Source: Gonatopus flavifemur (taxonomy: Eukaryota > Arthropoda > Insecta > Hymenoptera > Dryinidae). From it: a stretch of 64,000 bases of DNA. Position 1 is the stretch's first letter. Every line of letters starts with the position of its first letter. Shown in pieces: positions 1 to 11,468 of the stretch. The notes under the pieces are model-generated. The model saw only the letters and a list, made by a program, of their open reading frames with translations, had not been told where the DNA came from and made no database searches. The stretch spans positions 35,394,001 through 35,458,000 of the forward strand of contig JAFFJZ010000001.1 in assembly GCA_018340375.1 (NCBI GenBank), in the 5' to 3' direction. The position numbers were made by a program, and so were the translations under genes.

Positions 1-2226
1 AGGCATTTTTCAACGCTCCGAAGCGAATGTTATATTTCAAGTTGAATGGACTCGAAAGTACTCGAACGGAATTGAGAATATCGCGAAGGAAATAACACAG
101 ATCGGCCATCGAAGATCCGATTTCAATTTAAACCTGAAATAGCAAAGCACATTTGAATAGATTTTCCATCTACGTCTGATTGACTCACTCAATCTCTATG
201 GATGTATATTTGTACACACCTTGGAGCATTTATATGTAATCTGCATACATGTGCATAGCGCAGTGAGTCATCCAACTAGTAGTGACGTCATGAACGTTCT
301 CGAGGGGCAATCAACCGGCAAGAATAGTGCAAAAATATGCTCACTCGCTTACACGTATGCATACTTGGTTCGAGCGCCATGCATCGCTTGGTTATCCTGG
401 TGCGTAGGTGAAATATACATGCATAACCAACCAAACGAACACTCACGACCGAGGTTTCGTGTGACCGTAGGCGTGTATATCGTTTAGTTACACATTAATA
501 CCAAATATACATATATATATATACGTATACATATACATGGATGTATATCCTTTTACATTCATACGTTACAAACTAACGCGCATCTGTGTGTTTCAATGGA
601 TCTTTTATTGTCCATGTAACGATCTAGCTGAGTGGTGAGAACTATCCGCTTTATATATGCTCACAGAATAGAAGTTACAGATAAATATTTATTATGTACC
701 TACATTGCTATCGATTTCCGGTTACAATTTCACGGCTTCTCTCGTTACATCATTCATTTCTGATTCATTTACATGCTTAATTATCAAATTTTCACTATTT
801 CCTACAATTTCTCTTCTCTCCTTCTCATAATTTCAAATGATAGGAATGATTCGAGTGTGTTGTATTTTCTTCTTATTCTCATTATTGGTATCAGCATTGT
901 CGATATTCGTGAGAAACCAAACTGCACGATCAAGATTAAATTCCTAACGTGAATGAATCATTTCATTCACGATCGTACTCGGAAGAAATTTATCGATAGC
1001 GATGGAGTCCGTTTAATAACATTATCGCGAGAATTCGGTTATCCGACACCCTTTCATCGCGCATATATCGGTGAAAGAGGAACAACGTTACACGACATCA
1101 CTTTCGTAATACTTGAATATATCTTTGACATCGATAAATCATAACCGAGAGAAACTCGACGTCGTTCTTAATCGGATCGTAATTCTTACAAACTTGCAAG
1201 GCCTGTCATTTTATATCTGTATTTGGGTTTCGTTTTCTCCAGACGAATGCGTGATTTTAATCGATGTTAAAGCAAGAAAATCTTGCGTTCTATGAGCTAT
1301 GTATATATACACGCGTCAGCATGATTTATGGTGTATCTAATTGTGGTGTTGTTTGAATTGTTTCGTAAATAGAGATGACAATCGTTTGATAACGTTGGGG
1401 ATTAATATGATCTGTCAGATAGGAAATGACAAATCCATTATAAAAGAAATTTCCTGTTCGATTGTCAATGTAATACTTTGCAGTTTTTCATGAATTTGAT
1501 TGATCGTGGGCGTAAAATTGCGGTGTTTGAACAATGCAGCGATTTTTCATGTTGTTTCTTTTCTATCGCGTCGCGGTATTTAGGGATAAACGTGGGCTTT
1601 TTATGCGATACTTTCGATGGTGTGGTATGAGTGCGATAACATTGGTTTTTGTTTTAAATAGTTTCAATCAATGCGGACCAAAGTGAGAACTCATTTTTTC
1701 CCCTACGCCCCTTTTTTCTTGTGAATAGAGTGAGGGTCACGTAATGTTTTGAGAATAAGTTCCCATTGGTGTAAGATCAGGAATGAACAACCGGTATATT
1801 TTGCTGGAAACTTGAATTTTCTACAAGCGGCCTTATCTTTGCATCAAAATTATAAAATCGCAATTGCATCAAAGTAATTTGTGATATTCCTTGTTGGGCT
1901 GATCAAAAATTACATAATAGGGTGGTTTGGGTTTGGGAATGAACCAATTTGAAGTAATTATTTTTGAAAACACATTTAAAATTTTTTGTTTTAGTTCTTC
2001 AATCTTCATCGATCTATCGGATCTACCAAATATGCTTTATTATAAAGCATGACCTACCAAAAGTGGCAGAGTAGGTCATGAAAGGGTACCCACAAAACCG
2101 GGAAATCGGGGAAATCTCAGGGAAATTCAAAAATAAAACTGGAAACTCAGGGAAATGTGTAGGGAGTCGAGTTTCAAATTGAGATTCGGTATTGCCATTT
2201 TTTTTAATTCTACCTGAGTTTGAATT
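1..2226. other. Unassigned AT-rich DNA
   Basis: I see no gene here. Open frames are short (at most 88 codons) and resemble nothing I know. A short TA-rich microsatellite lies at about 507-535. Around 2090-2160 there is a degenerate stretch rich in 'cagggaaat' that reappears near 8520-8585, so it is probably the edge of an old repeat. Confidence 0.5.
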
Positions 2227-2228
2227 TA

Positions 2229-2525
2229 CACGGAGGAGAAAGGAAGAAATAGCTGTGGTAGCACTTTTCTAACACCATTTTTCCACCGCTCTAGTCGAAA
2301 CAATTGCAGCTATAGCTATTTTTTAGCTACCGCAGTAGGAAATCGTAGCTGTAACTACACTGGTTTTGTGGTTGATATTTGGATAGCCAAATAGTTTAGC
2401 TGTTGAATTTTCGCTGCGACAGCTACATTTCTTGCTACTACCGCTGAGTGGCTGTGACAGCTAAAAAATGGCTCCCGTAGCTCATTTTTAGCCATCCAAA
2501 TAATAGCTAATTGCTTTTTTCCGTG
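2229..2525. mobile_element. MITE rich in AGCTG/CAGCT motifs
   Basis: The 297-bp element starts CACGGAGGAGAAAGG and ends CTTTTTTCCGTG, with TA on both sides. The interior is built from short motifs of the type AGCTGTGACAGCTA in both orientations. A second copy begins at 63590. There is no coding capacity, so this is a non-autonomous DNA element, probably Tc1/mariner-type from the TA duplication. Confidence 0.7.
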
Positions 2526-2571
2526 TATTTTTATGGAAATCTCACATAAGAATGATATCCGTATATATGTA

Positions 2572-2774
2572 CGCTGAGAGAACACCAGGTTTGGTTCAAC
2601 CCCGTAAGCGTTTCGATACGGCGAATGTCACCGCGCGGTTGAGTCAACTGAATATCGATAGAGATGATTAAGCGGAGATTTACTTCAATTGATATTAAGT
2701 TGCCTCAACCGCGCGGCGACATTCGCCGTATCCAAATGCTTACGGGTTTCGCTCCACTATTTTTTTTCTCAGTG
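2572..2774. mobile_element. Palindromic MITE with CGCTGAG/CACTGAG ends
   Basis: TA-flanked element whose two halves are inverted copies. The left arm carries CCCCGTAAGCGTTTCGATAC and CCGCGCGGTTGAG; the right arm carries their complements. The ends are CGCTGAGAGAA and TTTTTTCTCAGTG. It lies only 46 bp from the previous element. Confidence 0.7.
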
Positions 2775-2792
2775 TATATATCATTTTTGGAA

Positions 2793-3052
2793 TTTGTTCT
2801 CTCATCAAAATGGCATTGAATGATGGGAACAATCAACGTTTGACAATATTTCAGTACAGAAAATAGCTCAAATATATCTACTAGAGGAATATAGATTAAT
2901 TTTGATAATCAGATTTTTCTCAGTATCTTCGAAATATCCAATTATGACAATTTATCTGTATTCCTCCAAGTAGATATGTTTGAGCTACTTTCTGTATTGA
3001 AAAATCGTTAATTGTTCCTTTCATTCAATTTTATTCTGATCAGAGGACAAAC
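2793..3052. repeat. Foldback repeat, imperfect arms
   Basis: Inverted arms of about 100 bp: 'gttctctcatcaaaatggca' at the left pairs with the complement of the sequence ending 'ctgatcagaggacaaac' at the right. The inner parts 'cagaaaatagctcaaat' and 'gtttgagctactttctg' also pair. No clear target duplication or coding frame. Confidence 0.55.
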
Positions 3053-3544
3053 TTTAATGCTTTTCCCAGAGAATTATCATTCGGTAGAATTTATTTAATA
3101 GGACATTGAAAGTAAATTTGTGACTTTCACTACACAAAAGTTTGAAAAATCAGGCATTACAGATCCCACACAGCACGGCTAAATATAGCATTTACCAAGG
3201 ATTCAAAGGATATCTCAATATTCGTATAATATTCATTTGACATCCGTTGAATTTCCATTAGATGTCGAAAATATCTTGAACATCCTTGTGTCGTATAAAA
3301 TTTGGCTGTATCGAAGGGACAACCCGAAAAATAATTAAATAAACCTCCCAAAAACATTCTGTTCATGTAGACTCACAAATTGGATTGTGATTATTTTCAA
3401 AAAATTTCACGAATACTTTCCCTTCCGTCATATGGATTGAAAAATAACCCTGCCTATATTAAAAACGGTTGGAAGGTTCTTGCCTGACTTTGATCGGTTT
3501 TTGTCAAGAAAAATAAGATAAAAATGTGACTAATCTTTTACTTG
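3053..3544. other. Unassigned spacer between foldback elements
   Basis: AT-rich DNA with one short minus-strand frame (69 codons) that I judge to be chance. Nothing recognisable. Confidence 0.4.
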
Positions 3545-3546
3545 TA

Positions 3547-3757
3547 CACGCAGAAAACAGATGTGTTGAAAAGTCCCATAATTTATTGAGGACAGCGCCA
3601 GTCTTTGACAAATGTTAAAAGTCCCATAATTAGACGTATTTCTACAAGAAATTATGGGACTTTTGAAGCTATATTCAGGTAAATAATTTCATTCATCACA
3701 GACTGGCGCTGATCCTCAATAAATTGTGGGAATTTTTAAAATATATTTTTCTGCGGG
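3547..3757. mobile_element. Palindromic MITE, CACGCAGAAAA ends
   Basis: Flanked by TA (3545-3546 and 3758-3759). The arms contain 'gtcccataatttattgagga' and 'gcgccagtct' inverted at the right as 'agactggcgc' and 'tcctcaataaattgtggga'. An inner inverted pair of 'gtcccataatt' is also present. Non-coding. Confidence 0.7.
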
Positions 3758-3959
3758 TATTTAAGCGGTTCTAACTGTCCTTTTCAAACCGATTAAAATC
3801 TGTTCAAAAATATTTTCCATTGGTATTCGATTGGATTTTCCAAGCTACAAATTTCAAATTTTTGTCCATTTTCAATGGAATTTTTCAAATTTGGAATGCC
3901 AGACAGACGCAAATAACAAATCCACCAGTTATTTATCACATTTTCCATACTGTTAAAAA

Positions 3960-4460
3960 AAATTGAACTTTTCCGGTACCCAGGAACTGGAAAATTTCTG
4001 TGCATGATGAATTTTTCGGTTTACGTACAAGAAAATTCCTATTGTACCGGAATTTTTCTACATTTTCCATGAAATTTCATGTTTGTTACTTCAATTTTCC
4101 AGTATAGATACACTGTAAAGAATTTTATCGGAAAATTCCTGTATATTTATGTGAAGTAATCAGCAAATATATGCGTTAGGAATTTTCCCAACTTGTCCGA
4201 AAATTTACTGTGAAATGTTGGGAAAAATCCCATAAAGTTTGGAATTTTCAGATAAATGTATGGGAAATTTCATATAAATGTACCAGAAATTGATTTCCTA
4301 ATCAATGATTGAAATTTTCCGGTTGATGTACACAGGAAAATTCCGATTATTTTTTACAGTTTACAAGAATTTTCTGATACGTGTACAGGAATTTTCATGA
4401 TTTGAATGTAATTTTTCAGTACAAATGTACAGGTTAATTGCTTCCAGTACGGTACTTGAA
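3960..4460. repeat. Relic of the CCGGAAAATTTCC motif repeat
   Basis: The stretch repeats short motifs such as 'ggaattttcc', 'gtaccggaa' and 'tgtactggaa' in both orientations. The same vocabulary fills the better-bounded element at 49044-50145, so I read this as a degraded, incomplete copy. No ends were found. Confidence 0.45.
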
Positions 4461-4479
4461 ATTTTTTCTCACAGTGGAT

Positions 4480-4720
4480 GACTTGATGTTTTTGAAGTTT
4501 GAATCGTTTATAGAAACGGAACGAACATTCAAACTCATAAACTCCAATAAATCCTTGGTGATTTTCTTCTCGAATTCACTCTTTGGAACTGGATACATTG
4601 TTCAAAGAATGTATTGCAAGATTTTGGGTCTTCAATAGCTAAGTATTTCGTTATTCGATTACCAAATCGTTTCAATAAACGATTCAAACTCCAGCAACAT
4701 TCTTTTATCACCAATTTTGG
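4480..4720. repeat. Fragment of the large foldback family of 25664-28845
   Basis: The segment with 'gaatcgtttatagaaacgga', 'gttattcgattaccaa' and 'cgtttcaataaacgatt' matches parts of both arms of the large foldback element (about 25810-25880 and 28520-28630). The remainder is missing or diverged. Confidence 0.5.
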
Positions 4721-4912
4721 GACCGATAGGAATGCTATCGTTCTTAATCAAGATCTATCATATTCAGATTTCCTAATCATTATACAATATAGTTTCTTTC
4801 ATTTTTCATCTTGTTATTTTATACACACAAAAAATTAACATCAAAATAAGAGTATCCCTCTCATTTCGATACAATTTCTTTTCTGATATGTGGTATCAAA
4901 TGGAGAGGAAGA

Positions 4913-5528
4913 CACGGAGAGAAATAAAGAGTAACCGTTACTGCGAGTGGCAGTAATCGGTTGAGAAACAAATGAAGATACATTTGGATAGTAAAGATTA
5001 TCGCGATCACCATCATATGTACTAGGGTGGTTCTTATTTCACTCAAAACAGTTTGTTTTAGTTTGTTTTCATTTTTTGTGGTTAACAACAAGTTTTTTTT
5101 GTACGGGGCACCCTCTAATTTTGTTCTACATTATGAAGAAGTCCTACAATATTTTTCACCCAATTTTCAATAGAGATTCAGGGATCGCTACCGACGTTTG
5201 AAATGCCTATTGCGAACGTCGGTAGCGACCCCTAAATCTTTTTTGGAAATTATGTAAAAAATATTGTAGGACTTCTTCATAATGTAGAACAAAATTACAG
5301 GGTGCCCCATAAAAAAAAAACTTTTTTGTTGACAACAGAAAATGAAAACAAACTGAGAGAAACTTTTTTGAGTCAAATAAGAACCATCCTAATAGGTCCT
5401 GCAATGAAATTTGTCATTACTGGCCGGACAGTAACGAGCTCTGCGAAACGCAATATTGTATAACTGCCCTCAATTTTCTGATAATTACTGTCATTGGCAG
5501 TAACGGTTACTGTTCACTTTTCTCCATG
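4913..5528. mobile_element. MITE with a second MITE nested inside
   Basis: The outer element starts CACGGAGAGAAATAAAGAG and ends CACTTTTCTCCATG followed by TA. Both arms carry 'agtaaccgttactgc' and 'gtggcagtaa' or their complements. The element at 5025-5389 interrupts the middle. Confidence 0.6.
5025..5389. mobile_element. Long-arm palindromic MITE, GGGTGGTTC ends
   Basis: Inverted arms of about 170 bp. The left end GGGTGGTTCTTATTTCACTC pairs with the right end GAGTCAAATAAGAACCATCC, and TA flanks both sides. The centre holds 'cgctaccgacgtt' against 'aacgtcggtagcg'. A second copy is at 19041-19418. It sits inside the element at 4913-5528. Confidence 0.75.
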
Positions 5529-5780
5529 TATGGTTCATGATGAGGAAGACCATGGTCTTTGTGGTAGAATAATTTTGATTTATCTGAGGTTGAACTACTT
5601 AACCCACACAGCATAGTTCAGAAAGAGTTGCTCAATGCATTCATCTTGAATTCTTGTGGTTCCAAATGAATTCATTACGAGCTCCTTCCGAAATGTGATG
5701 TTGTGTGGGAATAGATGAACCATGACCAGTATATGAACGATTCATAAAAGTAGTAACTATTGAAAATGTCTGCTGTATTA

Positions 5781-7227
5781 CACGGAAAAAATTGTGCGGT
5801 TGGACTTAAAGCAGCATTGCCGTTATTGCAATAACCACTCTTCGATAGAATTGGCTGCTGTTGAATCCATAGCAATGACTGCTGCTGAAACTACCGCAGT
5901 GCATTCGTCACATAACCCTACTACATTATCGTTTGAATTTTATCATCAATGTGATGATTATAATGGCCAAGTTTGAAGATGAACGCGTGGGAAGTGAACA
6001 GCGACTAGTTGTTCAACTGAAATATTGTGTCAGGTACTGAAAAACAAATTTTTATCGTTGATTCCATTGCATCGAATGAGCAGTTTGTCAATTTATCACG
6101 CTTATCGTCAGTTTGAATGTTTTGAATATCACAAATGCAAGGGGAAATTGAATGCAGAATGAATGAGAACTTATGAAATTCATGTGAAACGACAATTCCT
6201 AAAGAAAAAAAATCGTATGTAGCCGAGATGTATGCATAGAAGGAAATATGGTTGCATCTGAAGATACATGTTCAAACATGGACTTTCTTTCACCAAATTT
6301 AAAGGAATACTATTATGTATTTATTGAGGTTAGATAAATTATCATCAACTGATATCACCTTTCAAATACATTATTGTCTTTTGCGTTTTTGTGTGATAAA
6401 AATCTCTATGCTTTCCTAATGATATTTTCACGTGGAAACATATACCGTACATTTAAATTTTGAATTCCATGATAATGTATTTTGGTGAGCTTCATTTCAT
6501 ATGTTCAACCATCCATTGACAGACTGCTTGTTTGATTCAATGGAATCATCTATAACCATTCGCTTTTGAGTATTTGATACAATATTTCAACTAAACCCTC
6601 TACTTCGTACACGGAGAAAATATTTCATTAAATATTACAGTGTACTACCGGATCATGGCGCCATATCGGTTTCTTCGACAAAAATTACTGTGTGATTCTG
6701 TAGAAGCCAACAGAAAACAAGTATTCTATAGAGTATATTCTCCTACATATACGGAATCACACAGCAATTTTTGTCGAAGCAACTGATATGGCGCCCTGAT
6801 TCGGTAGCACACTGTAATATTTGATGAAATATTTTCTCCGTGTACATGTTCTTTCCAAAATTTATTAACCATTGTGATGATCGCCATGAATGATAAGATT
6901 TGAACGATCTTGTAGTAGGTTATGTGAAATGTGGTTGAATATAGTTTCACAATCTGCAAATAATAAAATTTAATCCCGATGTGGGGATAGCTTGACAACA
7001 AAAAATTCCAACTGATGTTGTCAAGTTTCCTGCATTATAAAAAACCTCAATTCTATGATTAAATTGATGATGTTGACATAAAATTGAATTCAAATAAACA
7101 CGACTTCACTGCGGCAGTTTCAAAAACAGTCATTGCTGCGGATTCAACAGTAACCGATTCTATTACAGCGCCGCAATTGGGATAACGGCAGTACTGCTGT
7201 AATTTTAACAGCACTGTTTCTTCCGGG
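5781..7227. mobile_element. 1.4-kb foldback element
   Basis: Starts CACGGAAAAAATTGTGCGG and ends CTTCCGGG, with TA at 5779-5780 and 7228-7229. Long inverted arms are interrupted on the right by the MITE at 6610-6842; without that it is about 1.2 kb. Shared arm segments include 'ctgttgaatcc', 'gcaatgactg' and 'gattccattg'. Open frames inside (for example 7059-7250) are arm shadows, not genes. Confidence 0.65.
6610..6842. mobile_element. Palindromic MITE, CACGGAGAAAATATTTCAT ends
   Basis: 233 bp with TA on both sides. The arms are nearly complementary throughout, including 'catggcgccatatcggtttc' against its counterpart around 6780-6795 and 'tcgacaaaaatta' against 'aatttttgtcga'. It is inserted in the right arm of the 5781-7227 foldback. 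Confidence 0.8.
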
Positions 7228-7333
7228 TAGAATAATTCGATTCTTTTCATAATAAGTTACTCCTATTGTCATTTATTTCACCAAAGTTGGATTTGTTATG
7301 TAATTTTTTCATTTCTTGTAAGATATATCCCAG

Positions 7334-7620
7334 CCCTGGTGAAAGGAAAGCGTGTATTAGGAAGTGTCAGGAACGTTGTTGGAAAGTATTTGGAACGTGG
7401 ATTTAAGCGTATACCGAGCGCCAAGTGAGACATTAAGAGTAGATCGAACGTATATTTGAAGTGTGCGAAACGTATGGGAAGAAACACCGATTTCATAGAA
7501 ACCGGGCTTTACACACGGAAGCGTAATTGGATGGGAAGCATGTAAAAAGTATTAGAAAAGTCATCTGAAACATTCTTACGCTTCCGTTACTCTTTATGAC
7601 ACGCTTCCCTCTCACCAGGG
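7334..7620. mobile_element. Foldback element with CCCTGGTGA ends
   Basis: Begins CCCTGGTGAAAGGAAAGCG and ends with the inverse of CCCTGGTGAGAGGGAAGCG. The interior is rich in 'gaagcgt' and 'gaacgt'. A related stretch lies at 31840-32040 and ends 'caccagggt'. Non-coding. Confidence 0.55.
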
Positions 7621-7639
7621 AGACAGCATTGAATGTCCT

Positions 7640-8012
7640 GTGGACGTTTTAGAAACATAACCTTAGTTTTGCGCGCTTCGTCTCCGTGGAGTAGGTTTAA
7701 ATACGTTCAGAGAACGTTCATTTTTGATGCACCTGAATACGTTCCCAGTACGTCTTTTTCATCTACCACGGGACGTTCTCGTTACGTTTCCCAAACGTAC
7801 TTTCATGAAAACTAACCTATACAAACATACGCGTAGTATCGCAGAACGTCATTTACATCTTCATTGAACACGTCCCCGGAACGTCGCATGGTGGACATAA
7901 ATTGAACATCACAGAACATTTGTATGTCCCTGGGACGTACGATTTTATTTGGACGTCTTCTGTGAGAGCAAGTACGTTTTATGAACGTTCAGAAAACCTC
8001 CCGATGCTATCC
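7640..8012 (+). repeat. ACGT-rich interspersed repeat, copy 1
   Basis: Unusually dense in ACGT-containing words (gaacgttc, ggacgt, tacgtt). The run from 'gcacctgaatacgtt' through 'cacgtccccggaacgtcgca' to 'cctgggacgt' is collinear with 30890-31170 in the same orientation. A short piece also lies at 27140-27240. I see no terminal structure and no coding frame. Confidence 0.6.
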
Positions 8013-8175
8013 GGGATGCACGTGAGATTCTTGAATTTTCCTATCTTCCAACAAACAAGGGATTGATTTTGCATGTAAAATACTCAGTTTTTTATATGCC
8101 ATGTAAAACCATGTAAAACACTCAGAAGTATATTAGGTACCAAACCTGCGGTTCACAATGGACATTATTATAATT

Positions 8176-8383
8176 GTTGACTCGAAGGGTAGAGTGAAAT
8201 CAAGTTCCAAATCCCAAGTAATTGAAAGCCGAACGATATATTTCCGTATGTTCTACAGTCGTCGACGTTTCGGGTCGATTCGACCCCTTTTCAAGATACC
8301 AACGAGAAAATCGTAGAATTGAGAAATTATTATTATAGAGAGTGGAATCCAATACCCTTGATCACTCTACCCTTTGAGTCAAC
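8176..8383. repeat. Foldback repeat with a hammerhead-like core
   Basis: GTTGACTCGAAGGGTAGAGTG at the left pairs with CACTCTACCCTTTGAGTCAAC at the right (two mismatches). On the minus strand near 8258-8296 it holds a self-complementary 'gggtcgaatcgaccc' stem directly followed by GAAACGTC, which resembles a hammerhead ribozyme stem II and its GAAAC segment. Confidence 0.5.
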
Positions 8384-10352
8384 GAATTCCTTACCAAGTA
8401 GGTACGTCCCAACCAGGATTATTATAATTGTATGCTTATTATCAAAATCCTATTTCGATGAACCGAATTGATCAATAATTGAGTGTTGAATAATTTTACT
8501 TTCATATAATACATGAATTCACAAATCTCAGGGAAATTTACAAAAAGTACTCCCGAAAAACCGGGAATCCTCAGGAAATTTTGAGATGAGATCTTTGTCG
8601 CCACCCTGAATTTAGACCACAAATATCCTCAGTTACGTCACTTTTCCCATTTCATGTTTACAATTGGAGGACAACAACAACAAAATTTGTTCAACAGTGT
8701 CAATTAAACTTCAGCTACTGTAACTAAATATCTCAGCATCTACGGAACAACCATTCTCTTGGCAACGCCAATTGAACTTCAACTGGTAAAGCTAAAAATT
8801 CAAAGGAACCATCTCGCCATTTCGAAGCAAAATGCACACTCCAAGTTTCGCTAACCGTGTACCAATGTTCTCGAAGTTTGTTAAAGTTTAGGATCGTTTG
8901 AGTTCAAAAAAATTTTACAAATTTCAATAAGCAAACCCTGGCTCCAATGTGCCCTAACGAATATTATTTTTCATATAAATCTTGTGGACGTGCAACGATG
9001 AATACCAAAGTACTGATTAAAAATCATTCCTTGTCAACCAAGAAGATCCCCACTTCAGGCAGGGATGCAACGATCAGGGATGCTTTCGCTTGTCCCACTT
9101 CAATGGGTATCATACGAATCAAACTTCCAATACCTGGGAATGATAAAAGTTGAGCAATTATAAAAGTTTACTATATCTTCCTCATTTTTTTATTGACATT
9201 CATTCAAATTTACCACAGAAAAAAATTCCACGCACTCAATTACAGGCAGTTTGAAGGCGACGAAACTCGGTGCGTATGTAGTGGAGTCAATTTATGCATT
9301 ACTTGAAGTCAACCACATGGTACTTCATTTAATTGAATGCACTTAACTTTAACGAGTATATAAATTGATTCAAATGTACCATGAAATTCATCGTCCCCGT
9401 CTTTTCTAATAATCCAGTTCACCAAATCTATTTTTTCAGCATTCATTTCTCCGTTTCACTTCCTACCACCTTTTTTCTCTTCTTTTTCTTTTGTTCCTTT
9501 TCAGTGGAGACCAATTGTATCTTGAATATCTACATTCGAATCTTTATCGATATCCGTCTTTGGAATCGAAGCAACTATGTTTGCGTTTAAAGAGTTTAAT
9601 ATTATTGACTTACACCTGCACTCTTGAATACAATTGTGTTAAGAAAATGAGATGAGCGAGATAAAAGTGAGAGGAGAGCACGTGATTCTCATATATATAT
9701 ATATATATATGTATTTCTGTAAGTATAGCCAGGTGATGGAAATGATTCCTGTTACTCGTCATGAAAGGAAGATTCCGTGAAGAGAGGAATGAACTGTGAA
9801 AAATGTCTTTATGAAACTCAGTTTGCATGTACGTAAGGCATTATCCAAGAATACTTTCATTTATGATATTCATTAACGGTTTTTTTGTCGCTTATCACAC
9901 AGGATACTCGGCGAAAAAAAAGTATTCGTATTTATTACTTGATAGTGCGATTCTTGTGGACGTTCACTCGCTCACAAGAGCGTGATACTATGCATATGCA
10001 TAGTATTTGAGAAGTTCTTGAATTCGTTTAGAGCTTCGGAACTTGTATCGAACTCAAAGACGATTTAAAAACTTGGGAATGAGTTATTGGAGTTCCAAAT
10101 TCATCCATTACATCAGACTGACAGAACTCTTGAGTTACAATAACTGGAAACAATATTGAATGAAAATTGTTGAGTTGTTTAAACTGAAATATTGGTTGGT
10201 TTGACAAAAATTTTCAATTGAAAGAACTAATATTTTGTTGAGACTACTAAATTGTTAGTCCCTATGTGGAAAAATTTCCATATTCATATTTTTCACATGG
10301 GTCACAACAGCTGAACAGTTTTCTCAGTGCAATAAAATTTCAAAATTCATCA
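8384..10352. other. Unassigned AT-rich DNA
   Basis: No recognisable gene. 8515-8600 repeats the 'cagggaaatt' relic seen near 2100. A TA microsatellite lies at about 9691-9711. Around 10263-10300 a short imperfect hairpin starts 'cctatgtggaaaaatttcc'. The open frames are below 75 codons and unlike any family I know. Confidence 0.45.
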
Positions 10353-10620
10353 CCCGGGTTGAAAAATTTGGACGGTTTTTGTCCTCTTATTTCATTTTTA
10401 GACTGATTTTGTCCTGATGGTTGATTATTGCGGACAAAAACAGTACTTTTTCAAGATTTCAGTCTGGATTTCTCCTTAATCACTTTTATTCGCGGGAGGA
10501 GAGATCCAGACTGAAATCTTGAAAAAGTACTGTTTTTGTCCGCAATAATCAACCATCAGGACAAAATCAGTCTAAAAATGAAATAAGAGGACAAAAACCG
10601 TCCAAATTTTTCGACCCGGG
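10353..10620. repeat. Near-perfect 117-bp inverted repeat (hairpin)
   Basis: Left arm 10353-10469 and right arm 10504-10620 are reverse complements with, by eye, a single mismatch (a T/C at the eighth base, after CCCGGGT). A 34-bp loop separates them. The arms begin CCCGGGTTGAAAAATTTGG. Such identity means a very recent origin or ongoing homogenisation. No transposon ends or coding frame are visible. Confidence 0.85.
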
Positions 10621-11289
10621 ATAATCAAATCAACTTCGATTGGAACGTTGTATGTCAATCCATGAAAAATTTCATAGAATTCAGTGAGGATTTTTCAAAT
10701 TTGTCAATAATCCTCCACAAATCACCTTGTTCTCTTAGAAATCATTGCATTTTTCACACGGATAATGGAGTTTATAAATATTTAGAAAATCTCTGGTATA
10801 TCACAGTAAAAAGTAAAACTTACTTTCAACTTGACTATCAGCTTATTTCAAGATGCAGCCAAAACTAGCCCTGTTTTAGCTGAAAGTAAGCACCCAAAAC
10901 GAATTCCGACACAATGGAAAAGACTGAATTTCAGTCAAGTTTTCAATTAATATGCAACTACATTCAGTCGGAATTTCCACAGTAATCCTTTGATGATTCA
11001 GGAACAAGTTTTCGAAATAATAATATTGGAATAGTGTTTCTGTTCTTTTCATATTGACATGAAATTCAAGTAGAATTTCGAAATCAAAAAATTATTCAGG
11101 TTTTTGTGATCGAATATCATTTGATCGAAGAGAAATTTCAATTCAGTTGTAATCAACGAATTATTCATAGTTTCCAATGAAAATACCCGAGGAAAAATGA
11201 ATTATATTTACAGAGAGCTATGTCATTCTATTTTTTTTATCTAAAGAGATCTAATTTGATCTAATTTGATCTCTTGAGATCTATACGAA
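10621..11289. other. Unassigned DNA
   Basis: AT-rich, with one 68-codon plus-strand frame (10662-10868) that I cannot relate to any family. 'gatctaatttgatct' words recur at about 11245-11285. Confidence 0.4.
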
Positions 11290-11468
11290 AAGACCGGGTC
11301 TATTAATATTTAGAAAAAATTTGTCAACGTTTGGAAAAATGACTGTCAATTTAGGGAAAAAGAGGATCGCTGAAAAATTTTTAGTAGACTCACTACGAAT
11401 ATTTTTCAGCGATCCTCGTTTTCCATAAATTGACAGTCATTTTTCTAAATATTAATAGACCCGGTCTT
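11290..11468. mobile_element. Palindromic element with AAGACCGGGTCTATTAATAT ends
   Basis: Both ends begin with the same roughly 30-base sequence in inverted orientation, followed by 'gactgtcaattt' and 'gaggatcgctgaaaaat' and their complements. The left arm has about 20 extra bases around 11320. Non-coding. Confidence 0.7.
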
